A DNA stretch of 10,382 nt from Methylophaga sp. (GTDB lineage: Bacteria; Pseudomonadota; Gammaproteobacteria; Nitrosococcales; Methylophagaceae), in assembly GCA_014762585.1 (NCBI GenBank), contig JABURN010000202.1, positions 1-10,382 of the forward strand, given 5' to 3'. Position numbers and translations under genes: made by a program. The notes beneath the pieces are model-generated. The model had not been told where the DNA came from, did not search any database, and was given only the letters and a program-made list of their open reading frames with translations. Below are positions 1 to 6,814 of the stretch, in pieces. Each line of letters opens with the position of its first letter. The first letter of the stretch is position 1.

Positions 1-466
1 GCCCAGCGGCCATCGAAACTTCACGCTGTTCACCCAGGATCAGTCCCGCCACGGCTTCTTCGCCATCCAGCAAACTCACTCTGAGTGATTCGCCGCCGGG
101 TACTTCAGGATTAGGACCTTCAACACCCAGCACCGCATAGTTTTCCGGATCACTGGTTTTGCGTTCCAGAATCTCGGCCTCAGACAAGTCGATGAGCATG
201 CGTTTCACTTCATCGAAATTGGCCGGGTAGTTGTAGTGTTCACGCAGATACCAGTCTTCATCTTCGCGCTGAAGCGTAAAATTGCCCTCGCCACTGGCGA
301 AACGAATCTGATCCACGCTACTCAGTTGTTCGAACAGCTCCGGGAACAGCAGTCCATATTCATCTTTATTGTCTTCCGCCCGGTAGATGGTGACCAGCAT
401 CAGCAGCACCATCAACACGGTGATGATGAACAGGACAGACAGACTATTGCGATTTTTTATCATCAT
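1..466 (-). CDS. DUF4340 domain protein, partial (C-terminus beyond window)
   Basis: Only the first 155 codons are present; the gene runs off the left edge. The N-terminus is a short charged stretch followed by one hydrophobic segment (about residues 8-28), consistent with a signal anchor. After it comes a soluble region with QIRFASGEGNFTLQRED and DWYLREHYNYPA, then YAVLGVEGP and SLLDGEEAVAGLILGEQ. That pattern (short beta repeats, a W-hydrophobic strand, a YGL/YAVLG-type turn) is typical of DUF4340 proteins, which usually sit directly downstream of GldG-like genes. It lies 41 bp after the GldG-like gene on the same strand and is probably the last or a late gene of that operon. Two adjacent ATGs are possible; the first (466) has AGG six bases upstream and is preferred. 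The protein probably faces the periplasm as an accessory of the ABC system; its biochemical function is unknown. Confidence 0.8.
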   Translation of the reverse strand, partial: MMIKNRNSLSVLFIITVLMVLLMLVTIYRAEDNKDEYGLLFPELFEQLSSVDQIRFASGEGNFTLQREDEDWYLREHYNYPANFDEVKRMLIDLSEAEILERKTSDPENYAVLGVEGPNPEVPGGESLRVSLLDGEEAVAGLILGEQREVSMAAG

Positions 467-507
467 TTTCAACCTAATTTCTGCTATCGACTTATAAGAC
501 TCAAACC

Positions 508-2421
508 TTACTGCTGGCTTCGGGCCTTGTTACGTTTGCGGATTCGCATCCACCCGGTAAACACGGCGAGCAGGGCCACCAGAATAGGCACCAGGCCGAT
601 ATTGAAAAACTTCAGCTGTGTATCCAGCTGGTCGATATCCTTACGCAGATTGGCCTGAACCTGGCGCAGTTGCTGCTCGGTTTTATTGGCAGTCAAACGG
701 AACTCGGCGATTTCTTTCTGCTGTTCCGGCGTCAGGATCTGTTCTCCACTGCCGCTGCGCTGAACCTGCATGCGGGCAATCCGCTGCTGGGTTTCTTTCA
801 GCTTGTTCTGCAGCTCACGTTCCTTGGTACGGAAACGTTTCTCTGCATCACGCTGCAACGCAATGACCTTGTGGAACGGACGGGTAAAGCCGGCCCTTGA
901 ACGCACACTGATAAGGCCTTCACTGCCAGTCAGGTCCTCGATACTGTTGATCAGGAAATCAATATTATTGGAGGTGCTGAAAGCCAGCTGTTCACCATAG
1001 AAATCCTGAGTCTGCACCCAGAAGCGGTCATCGAGAATATCGACATCCGCCACCGCGATCACATCAATATCACCTTTGGCGGTATCAAGGTGGCCCGGCA
1101 TTTTCTTGATTTCACCGGTCTTGTCCTTGGCTCCATCCGGGAAGGCTGTTTTCACACTGCCCTGAACGCGAACGGCATAGGGATAGCTCAGCGTACCCGG
1201 CTCGTATTTAGTGAGCAGCGCCACCGGATCGTTACGGAACTGCACTACACGCTTGTCGACCAGCATCGCCTCATTACTGGACGAGACCAGCGGCGTCACT
1301 TCAGTCGACTTATCTTCCAGGATTTTGAAGTAACCAGGGGTAGCCACATTAATACGATTCAGTGCCGAGGTAATACGCTCATCAGCATTGAAGTTGTTTT
1401 CATCCAGCGATTGCCACAACACATAGTCAATTGGCTGATGATCGGTTCTGGCACCGAAGTCGACCTTAGTCGCTGTTTTACGGTCAGCCACGACATCAGC
1501 ACTGGAACGCTCGATCCCCCAGGCCTTAAACAACTCATCCATATTGGAACTGCGAGGAGCCAGCATCGCCGCCATCGGGTTATCCGGATCTTTTTCCGGT
1601 TCATCCAGTTCGGCGTAAGGGTCGACATAACTCACCAGCTTGCCGCCCGCAAGGACATACTGGTCGATGGCATAGAGCGTGGTGTCTTCAACGTCTTTCG
1701 GGTGCACCACCACCAGCACATCGATACTGGACGGAATCCGGCGAATGTCCTTGGGCAGCATGGTGACATTAAACATTTCACGCAGCTCGTTCATCATCGC
1801 CCAGGGTTTGGCACCATCCGGTGAAGCCACCTCACCTTTCATCGGATCGTACTGTTCACCATCAACCTCGAGGGAACTGATGACACCCACCGTTTTGCGA
1901 TCCTGATTGGACAGCTTGTAAATCAGCTTGGTCAGATCATATTCCAGGGTGTCTTCTTTTTCCGGCTGGAAGAAGGGAATGGTCTCGACCCCGTCCAGCA
2001 GGTTGGTACCGGCCAGACCGAAATACAGCGGATCAGGCTCACCTTCGATGGGTACTGACTGCAGGCCATATTGCTTGGCACGCTGCTCATCATCAGAGAA
2101 AGGCTGCGGATTCATCAAATAGAGACGAATCATGCCGTTGGATGCACGCTGATATTCCTGCAGCAGTTCCTGTACGCGCTGGGCATAAGCCTTCAGGCTG
2201 GGCAGCGCCTGGGCGGTTTTATCGGTGTAATAAAAACGCAGCGTCACCGGCTCCTCAATCGATTCCAGAATATTGAGCGAACCTTCGGACAGGGTATAAA
2301 GATTGTCTTCAGTCAAATCCACCCGTGCGGATTTGAAATTGCCATTAACCACGATGTTAAAGGCAATAAACAGAATAATGGCCAGCAGCAGACCAGTAGT
2401 TGATAAAAGTTGTTTATTCAT
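508..2421 (-). CDS. GldG-like ABC transporter auxiliary membrane protein
   Basis: A 637-residue protein with the GldG architecture. It has an N-terminal transmembrane helix (about 7-27), a long extracytoplasmic region with the ABC_transp_aux/DUF4350-like core, a charged coiled coil (about 519-604), and a C-terminal helix (about 606-624) followed by a basic tail. The core begins with RVDLTEDNLYTLSEGS, the characteristic GldG start, and contains IDVLVVVHPKD and IDQYVLAGGKLVSYVDP, a Rossmann-like fold seen in this family. The gene follows the permease gene by 14 bp, and its likely Shine-Dalgarno AGGAG (2433-2437) overlaps the permease stop codon, so translation may be coupled. In Bacteroidetes GldG belongs to the GldA-GldF-GldG complex needed for gliding; in proteobacteria the homologues have no agreed function. 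The ATPase and permease genes alongside support a complete transporter. Only the substrate is unknown. Confidence 0.9.
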   Translation of the reverse strand: MNKQLLSTTGLLLAIILFIAFNIVVNGNFKSARVDLTEDNLYTLSEGSLNILESIEEPVTLRFYYTDKTAQALPSLKAYAQRVQELLQEYQRASNGMIRLYLMNPQPFSDDEQRAKQYGLQSVPIEGEPDPLYFGLAGTNLLDGVETIPFFQPEKEDTLEYDLTKLIYKLSNQDRKTVGVISSLEVDGEQYDPMKGEVASPDGAKPWAMMNELREMFNVTMLPKDIRRIPSSIDVLVVVHPKDVEDTTLYAIDQYVLAGGKLVSYVDPYAELDEPEKDPDNPMAAMLAPRSSNMDELFKAWGIERSSADVVADRKTATKVDFGARTDHQPIDYVLWQSLDENNFNADERITSALNRINVATPGYFKILEDKSTEVTPLVSSSNEAMLVDKRVVQFRNDPVALLTKYEPGTLSYPYAVRVQGSVKTAFPDGAKDKTGEIKKMPGHLDTAKGDIDVIAVADVDILDDRFWVQTQDFYGEQLAFSTSNNIDFLINSIEDLTGSEGLISVRSRAGFTRPFHKVIALQRDAEKRFRTKERELQNKLKETQQRIARMQVQRSGSGEQILTPEQQKEIAEFRLTANKTEQQLRQVQANLRKDIDQLDTQLKFFNIGLVPILVALLAVFTGWMRIRKRNKARSQQ

Positions 2422-2435
2422 CTTCGCTTTCTCTC

Positions 2436-3176
2436 CTAGTCGGCCTTGCGCGCGTTAACAATCAGCGCATTGGCAAACAGCCAGATGGCAATCAAAGAGA
2501 TGAAATAGAGCATGTCACGCAAGTCTATGACCCCTTTACTGATGGCATCAAAATGCGTCAGGAAGCTGAATGAGCTGATGACATCCACCAGCGTCTGCGG
2601 TGCCCAGCCAGCAAAGAAATCGATAACGATACCGAAACCGGCCAGCACGAATATCAGGCTGATAACCAGACTGATGACAAAGGCAATCACCTGGTTTTTG
2701 GTGATGGCAGAGATACAGGAACCAATTGCCAGAAAGCCACCGGCCATCAACAAACTGCCGAGGAAACTGGCGAAAATCACGCCGTTATCCGGGTTACCCA
2801 GATAATTCACCGTAATCCACAGCGGGAAGTTGAGCAGCAGGGCCAGACCGGTAAAAGCCCAGGAAGCCAGGACTTTACCCAGCACCGCTTCAAATACCGA
2901 TACCGGCAGCGTCATCAGCAGTTCAATAGAGCCGCTTTTACGTTCCTCTGCCCACAAGCGCATGGAAATCGCCGGGATCAGCAGGATATAAAGCCAGGGG
3001 TGCAGTGAAAAGAAGGGATACAGATCGGCTTCGCCGCGCTCAAAGAAGTTACCGACATAAAAGGTCGAGAAACCGGTCAGTAACAGGAAAATAATGATAA
3101 AGACGTAAGCCACCGGCGTCGCGAAGTAGCCGTTGAACTCACGCTTCATAATGAACCAGATATTTTGCATATTCAT
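2436..3176 (-). CDS. ABC-2 type permease (GldF-like)
   Basis: A 246-residue integral membrane protein with about six hydrophobic segments (roughly 20-42, 60-75, 100-125, 133-158, 164-188, 220-241). Between the second and third segments lies RLWAEERKSGSIELLMTLPV, the conserved cytoplasmic motif of ABC-2 permeases (EE-x-x-G-x-x-E-L-L-x-x-x-P) that contacts the ATPase. Length and layout match GldF/NosY-type permeases, which form the membrane channel as a dimer. The start codon overlaps the stop codon of the ATPase gene by one base (TAATG), a sign of translational coupling and 1:1 expression. A second ATG two codons in is less likely. It is the membrane partner of the ATPase at 3176-4126 and the GldG-like protein at 508-2421. 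Substrate unknown. Confidence 0.92.
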   Translation of the reverse strand: MNMQNIWFIMKREFNGYFATPVAYVFIIIFLLLTGFSTFYVGNFFERGEADLYPFFSLHPWLYILLIPAISMRLWAEERKSGSIELLMTLPVSVFEAVLGKVLASWAFTGLALLLNFPLWITVNYLGNPDNGVIFASFLGSLLMAGGFLAIGSCISAITKNQVIAFVISLVISLIFVLAGFGIVIDFFAGWAPQTLVDVISSFSFLTHFDAISKGVIDLRDMLYFISLIAIWLFANALIVNARKAD

Positions 3177-4126
3177 TACTTGCTTGACTCCGCGTTGGGC
3201 AGGGTAATACTGCGGAAAACCTCATCCAGACGACCATTTTCGGCATGCAGGGCGTCGATATCCCAGCCGTTGCCACGAATTTTCTCTGACAACTCGGCGG
3301 TGATCTGACGACCTTGCTGCGGATAGACCCGGAAACCGGCATCACCACTCAGTTTTTCCACATTGGCAACAAATTCCAGTGAACTGAGGAAGTTTTCAAA
3401 TGCCTGCTGCTCAATGTTCGCCACGTTGACACAGACCGCGTTGTAATAACGCGATTTGGATTCCAGTTCCTGCGGGGTGCCGTCGAACTTGATCTTGCCA
3501 TTGGCAATAACCACGTTGCGGTTACACAGGGCGTGAACTTCCTCGAGAATATGCGTGGAGATGATGATGGCTTTATCTTCAGCCATCTCATTGATAAGCG
3601 TGCGGACTTCGTGTTTCTGGTTCGGGTCCAGACCGTCGGTGGGTTCGTCAAGAATCAGAACCGGGGGATTGTGCAGAATGGACTGAGCCAGACCGACACG
3701 ACGTTTGTAGCCTTTGGATAGAGTCTCAATAGGCTGAAACATCACATTGGTAATGCGGGCGCGTTCTGCAGCCAGTCCCACCGCCCGCTTCTTGTCAGCG
3801 CCTTTGAGACCGCGGATTTCAGCAATAAAATGCAGGAAACTGTCCGGCGTCATATCGGCGTAGGCTGGTGCCCCTTCCGGCAGATAGCCTAAATGGGCTT
3901 TGACCGATATCGGGTCTGTTAACACGTCGTAACCACAAACTCTGACCGTGCCCCTGGTCGGCGCCAGAAAGCCGGTGATCATTTTCATGGTGGTCGATTT
4001 CCCGGCACCATTAGGCCCAAGAAACCCTAAAACTTCGCCTTTGCTGACGGAAAATGACACGCCATCAACGGCTTTAATCGCGCCAAAGTGCTTGGCCAGA
4101 TCATCGATCTCGATTCTCAATGTCAT
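3176..4126 (-). CDS. ABC transporter ATP-binding protein (GldA-like)
   Basis: A 316-residue cytoplasmic ATPase with every nucleotide-binding motif in order: Walker A GPNGAGKST (37-45), Q-loop region YLPEG (81-85, with Glu where many ABC proteins have Gln, usual in this branch), signature LSKGY (136-140), Walker B VLILDEP (156-162, catalytic Glu161), D-loop GLD (165-167) and H-loop His192. A C-terminal extension of about 100 residues is typical of ABC-2 exporter ATPases (GldA, DrrA, CcmA types). It should power the permease encoded next to it. It is the first gene of the minus-strand operon, read from the divergent spacer 4127-4284. The start has only a weak ribosome site (AGGT directly next to ATG, or GGGGA further upstream in a small hairpin loop), but the protein begins with the normal family N-terminus, so 4126 is well supported. 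Confidence 0.93.
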   Translation of the reverse strand: MTLRIEIDDLAKHFGAIKAVDGVSFSVSKGEVLGFLGPNGAGKSTTMKMITGFLAPTRGTVRVCGYDVLTDPISVKAHLGYLPEGAPAYADMTPDSFLHFIAEIRGLKGADKKRAVGLAAERARITNVMFQPIETLSKGYKRRVGLAQSILHNPPVLILDEPTDGLDPNQKHEVRTLINEMAEDKAIIISTHILEEVHALCNRNVVIANGKIKFDGTPQELESKSRYYNAVCVNVANIEQQAFENFLSSLEFVANVEKLSGDAGFRVYPQQGRQITAELSEKIRGNGWDIDALHAENGRLDEVFRSITLPNAESSK

Positions 4127-4170
4127 ACCTAAAGCGTCCCCCGCTTCTGAAACATTTTTGCAAACCCGAC

Positions 4171-4199
4171 ATATTCTGGTGTCTGCCAGCCTAAGTCAA
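4171..4199 (-). promoter_or_regulatory. Candidate sigma70 promoter of the ABC operon
   Basis: Read on the minus strand, TTGACT (4199-4194, five of six consensus bases) is followed after 17 bp by GAATAT (4176-4171), a weak -10. Transcription would begin near 4164 and give a leader of about 38 bases before the ATPase start. The leader holds a small hairpin (arms 4132-4136 and 4142-4146). The prediction rests on sequence match and position only. Confidence 0.4.
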
Positions 4200-4284
4200 G
4201 TTTGAATTCGGACTGAGCAAACCCCATTGTTTTAACCCGAGTTAACGCATAAGCTGATTCCGACCACATCAAAAAGAGTTTGCT

Positions 4285-5349
4285 ATGGCCCTGAAAAGCT
4301 TGACCCAAAAAATTCGTGATTTCGGCTGGACTGTCAGCGACAGCTTTGCCGATACCACGACCCGCAGACGAATTCTCAAAGCCGGCGGTGTCGTCATCGG
4401 CACCATCGCTGTGATCATGCTGCTGTTAATGTTCTGGTGGAACATGGCGCCATCGAGCTTTGACCCGGTAGAACACGCCCGTCAGACAGCCAAGCTGGAA
4501 CAACAAGCCATGGTGACCGGATACACCTCAACCGAGACCACTATCGAGCTGGCGCAAACCATGCTGGATAAGCCGGGAGGCTATCTCTCAAACGACGTCA
4601 TGCCGCCATCCGTGTGGATGGACAATATTCCCAACTGGGAGTTCGGTGTGCTGGTGCAAATCCGGGATTTCACCCGGGCCCTGCGTAATGACATCAGTCG
4701 CAGTCAATCCCAATCACGAGAAGATCCCGATCTCATCGAAGCCGAGCCGCAGTTCAACTTCAACTCGGAATCCTGGCTGTTCCCTCCCAGCGAACGCGAA
4801 TATCGCACTGCCATCAAAGCTCTGAAATCCTATCGGGCCAGACTGAGCAGCACCGGTAATGATGAAGCGCAGTTCTTTGCACGCGCCGATAATCTGGCTG
4901 CCTGGCTTGCCGTTGTTGAAAAACGTCTCGGCAGTCTGTCACAACGTCTGAGCGCCAGTGTGGGACAAATACGGGTGAACACCGATCTTGCCAATGATCC
5001 GGATGCCACGCAGTCCACCCCGACTGCGGGAGAAGTCGTCAGCAAAACACCCTGGCATGAAATTGATGATGTTTTTTATGAAGCGCGTGGCACCACCTAT
5101 GCCCTGATTCACCTGCTGAAAGCAGTGGAACATGACTTTGGCGATATTCTCAGGAAGAAAAATGCCCTGGTCAGTCTGCGTCAGATTATCCGTGAACTGG
5201 AAGCCACACAGGCCACGGTCTGGAGCCCGGTAATTCTGAATGGCAGCGGTTTTGGTCTGTTTGCCAATCATTCACTGGTGATGGCGTCTTATATTTCCCG
5301 CGCCAATGCTGCCATCATCGACCTCAGAGCCTTGATGAGTCAGGGCTGA
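4285..5349 (+). CDS. DUF2333 family inner-membrane protein
   Basis: A 354-residue protein. A short basic cytoplasmic N-terminus (TTTRRRILK at about 24-32) leads into one transmembrane helix (about 33-52, ending MLLLMFWW), and the rest should lie in the periplasm. The region after the helix, with GGYLSNDVMPPSVWMDNIPNWEFGV split across residues about 97-121, and the C-terminal GLFANHSLVMASYISRANAA split across about 328-347, are the conserved stretches I associate with DUF2333 (PF10095), a family of unknown function found mostly in Gammaproteobacteria. It starts at an ATG six bases after AAGAG. It is divergent from the ABC operon and followed by a strong terminator, so it looks monocistronic. 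No catalytic motif can be seen, and the neighbourhood does not reveal a job. Confidence 0.85.
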   Translation: MALKSLTQKIRDFGWTVSDSFADTTTRRRILKAGGVVIGTIAVIMLLLMFWWNMAPSSFDPVEHARQTAKLEQQAMVTGYTSTETTIELAQTMLDKPGGYLSNDVMPPSVWMDNIPNWEFGVLVQIRDFTRALRNDISRSQSQSREDPDLIEAEPQFNFNSESWLFPPSEREYRTAIKALKSYRARLSSTGNDEAQFFARADNLAAWLAVVEKRLGSLSQRLSASVGQIRVNTDLANDPDATQSTPTAGEVVSKTPWHEIDDVFYEARGTTYALIHLLKAVEHDFGDILRKKNALVSLRQIIRELEATQATVWSPVILNGSGFGLFANHSLVMASYISRANAAIIDLRALMSQG

Positions 5350-5373
5350 CGATTCATTAGAAATTGCTTAAAT

Positions 5374-5413
5374 TGGGTGATTTGCCCTACTCTCCGGGCA
5401 AATCACCTATTTT
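5374..5413 (+). terminator. Rho-independent terminator after the DUF2333 gene
   Basis: A 12-bp perfect inverted repeat (5376-5387 GGTGATTTGCCC with 5396-5407) surrounds an 8-base loop. It is followed by TATTTT and begins about 26 bases after the stop codon. A wobble pair and an A-T pair extend the stem outward. This is a convincing intrinsic terminator that isolates the DUF2333 gene from the cytochrome gene. Confidence 0.85.
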
Positions 5414-5451
5414 AAACAGGGTTTTACTCCCTAATATTGAATTATGAAGGG

Positions 5452-5467
5452 CTGGCTGATCAGCCAG
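5452..5467. promoter_or_regulatory. 16-bp perfect palindrome upstream of the cytochrome gene
   Basis: CTGGCTGATCAGCCAG is its own reverse complement over all 16 bases and lies 27 bp before the cytochrome start codon. It has no loop and no T run, so it is a poor terminator. Its position fits an operator for a dimeric regulator or a leader hairpin, but no regulator can be named. Confidence 0.35.
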
Positions 5468-5494
5468 TTGATTCAGATTAGATGGAGAAAACTT

Positions 5495-5890
5495 ATGTCA
5501 CGAACTCATTTCAAAGCAGCTGCGCTGTCGGCCATGCTGCTCCTGCCTTTTGCGGTGACAGCCCAAGGCACGCCCTACTCGGTCACTAACGGCCATGAGC
5601 TTGATGCAGAAACCTATGAAGGCTTCAAACTCTACCGTAACTGGTGTGCCCGTTGTCATGGTACTTACGGACAGGGCATGGTCGGCCCCAACCTGGCTGA
5701 GAGCCTGAATATCATCAGTAAAGAGGAGTTTTTCAGTGTGGTTGAAAACGGTAAGACCGGCACCATCGGCAGCATGCCGGCCTGGTCATCCAATCCACAG
5801 GTGATGGAAGGCCGCGAACAGCTGTATCGCTATCTCAAGGCCCGTGCCGATGGCGCCATCGGTGAAGTCAAACCCAAGAAAGCCAAGTAA
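5495..5890 (+). CDS. Small periplasmic c-type cytochrome (class I)
   Basis: A 131-residue precursor. The Sec signal peptide has a basic start (SRTHFK), a hydrophobic core and a cleavage site after VTA (residue 23). The mature protein carries one haem-attachment motif CARCH (51-55, preceded by Trp50), with His55 as the proximal ligand. The likely distal ligand is Met94 in GSMPAW. The PNLAES and PAW environments and overall length fit a monohaem class I cytochrome that shuttles electrons in the periplasm, as for PQQ dehydrogenases or other periplasmic oxidoreductases. The partner is not in the window. The start at 5495 is chosen over an upstream in-frame ATG (5444) because GGAG (5484-5487) sits seven bases before it and because the upstream form would add 17 residues and displace the signal peptide. 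The lysine-rich tail KPKKAK is unusual and may help docking. Confidence 0.9.
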   Translation: MSRTHFKAAALSAMLLLPFAVTAQGTPYSVTNGHELDAETYEGFKLYRNWCARCHGTYGQGMVGPNLAESLNIISKEEFFSVVENGKTGTIGSMPAWSSNPQVMEGREQLYRYLKARADGAIGEVKPKKAK

Positions 5891-5896
5891 ATAGAT

Positions 5897-5923
5897 AACG
5901 GGCTGTCACCACGACAGCCCGTT
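5897..5923. terminator. Shared hairpin terminator between convergent cytochrome and tupA genes
   Basis: An 11-bp perfect inverted repeat (5897-5907 with 5913-5923, core ACGGGCTGTC) with a five-base loop lies 6 bp after the cytochrome stop and 10 bp before the end of tupA. On the plus strand it ends in TTT; on the minus strand it is followed by the AT-rich TATCTATTTA. Its place between two convergent genes suggests it ends transcription from both sides. Confidence 0.75.
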
Positions 5924-5933
5924 TCCTGATTAA

Positions 5934-6740
5934 TTAATCACTGATTGCATCGGGATGGAACAGTTGCTGTCCATGCATACGAAAATCGCGAATGATTTTC
6001 TGTCCTTCAGGCCCGGCAACAAAATCAATATACTGTTTGGCCAGATCGTAATTGACATGATCATGTTTCGCCGGATTCACCGCCATGATGTGATACGGGT
6101 TGAACATGACCTCATCCCCTTCAAACAGCACTTTCAGGTTCATCTTGTCGGCATAGGCAATCTGAGTACCTCTGTCTGCCAGCGCATAAGCCTGCTTTTC
6201 ATCAGCGATTTTCAGCACTGCACCCATACCCTGACCTGCGGCGATATACCAACTGCCTGATGGCTCAAGCCCGGCGTTCTCCCACAAGGCTTTTTCCTTT
6301 TTGTGGGTCCCGGAATCATCACCACGTGAAACAAACTCGGCCTGCTTATTAGCGATTCGTATAAAGGCACCGGCCGCATTCTCAGCCTTGGCAATATCTG
6401 CCGGATCATCAGCCGGACCCACGATCACAAAATCGTTATGCATGACGGCAGTGCGGTCAATGAAATCGCCGGATTGAACATACTTCAGTTCGGCCTGCGG
6501 CGCATGCACAAACACAATATCCACATCACCGTTACTGCCGATTTTAAGGGCCTTTCCCGTGCCAACTGCAATGACATCGACCTGCGCGTTATGTTGTTTC
6601 TCAAATGCCGGATTCAATACCGCCAGCAGGCCGGAGTTGTCGGTACTGGTCGTGGTCGACATTTTAAGATGCTCGACAGCCATTGCTGAACTGCTGAGCA
6701 TGGCGAAAATGGTGAGTAGCAGCCATTGTCTCAGTATCAT
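5934..6740 (-). CDS. tupA: Tungstate (or molybdate) ABC transporter substrate-binding protein TupA
   Basis: A 268-residue periplasmic binding protein. The signal peptide covers about residues 1-21 (cleavage after AMA). The mature protein opens with the family hallmark TTTSTDNSGLL (29-39), the oxyanion-binding loop of TupA proteins. It is followed by GTGKAL (60-65), RGDDSGTHKKE (139-149) and GQGMGAVL (169-176), all expected binding-cleft segments. TupA hands tungstate, less often molybdate, to the TupB permease and TupC ATPase; neither is in the window. An in-frame ATG 33 bases further upstream (6773) exists, but AAGGAGG (6753-6747) lies between it and this start with ideal spacing of six bases, so 6740 is preferred; an ATG immediately before it (6743) is also possible. 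The gene lies downstream of the porin on the same strand. The family is firm; the choice between W and Mo is inference. Confidence 0.92.
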   Translation of the reverse strand: MILRQWLLLTIFAMLSSSAMAVEHLKMSTTTSTDNSGLLAVLNPAFEKQHNAQVDVIAVGTGKALKIGSNGDVDIVFVHAPQAELKYVQSGDFIDRTAVMHNDFVIVGPADDPADIAKAENAAGAFIRIANKQAEFVSRGDDSGTHKKEKALWENAGLEPSGSWYIAAGQGMGAVLKIADEKQAYALADRGTQIAYADKMNLKVLFEGDEVMFNPYHIMAVNPAKHDHVNYDLAKQYIDFVAGPEGQKIIRDFRMHGQQLFHPDAISD

Positions 6741-6746
6741 CATCAG

Positions 6747-6753
6747 CCTCCTT
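6747..6753 (-). promoter_or_regulatory. Strong Shine-Dalgarno site deciding the tupA start
   Basis: AAGGAGG on the minus strand is a near-perfect anti-16S match. It is six bases from the ATG at 6740 and three from the ATG at 6743. The longer reading frame beginning at 6773 would place this site inside the coding region and add a charged stretch (SNKSQKRR) before the signal peptide. Confidence 0.8.
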
Positions 6754-6788
6754 TTTTGACTTTTATTGCTCATTTATACACCCATTAA

Positions 6789-6814
6789 CAAAAAATCATG
6801 ACGGCCGCATGACT
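6789..6814 (-). terminator. Weak intrinsic terminator or attenuator between porin and tupA
   Basis: Immediately after the porin stop codon, minus-strand bases 6814-6808 (AGTCATG) pair with 6800-6794 (CATGATT, one G-U) around the loop CGGCCGT. A run of six T ends at 6790. The stem is short and AT-rich, so partial readthrough is likely. It could make the porin more abundant than TupA from a shared transcript. Confidence 0.45.

Noticed and set aside
236..658. 140-residue plus-strand open frame across the GldG/DUF4340 junction
   Set aside because: It is antisense to both genes, with low-complexity HQQHHQHGDD from reverse-read codons; no family resemblance.
1090..1824. 244-residue open frame on the plus strand inside the GldG-like gene
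   Set aside because: It is antisense to a well-supported coding region, is histidine- and arginine-rich in the way shadow frames usually are, and has no recognisable domain.
2436..4126. The ABC ATPase and permease as the missing TupC/TupB
   Set aside because: The permease has the ABC-2 exporter motif and the pair is joined to GldG-like and DUF4340 genes; TupB is an importer permease of a different family.
5444..5494. Longer N-terminus for the cytochrome starting at 5444
   Set aside because: It would place the palindrome inside coding sequence, push the signal peptide inward, and lacks the GGAG site found before 5495.
5927..5940. 14-bp palindrome TGATTAATTAATCA at the tupA stop codon
   Set aside because: It is AT-only apart from its ends, sits beside a better GC-rich terminator hairpin, and such palindromes arise easily in AT-rich junctions.
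6741..6773. Longer N-terminus for TupA starting at 6773
   Set aside because: The strong AAGGAGG at 6753-6747 lies inside it and points to the ATG at 6740 (or 6743), which also gives a normal signal peptide.
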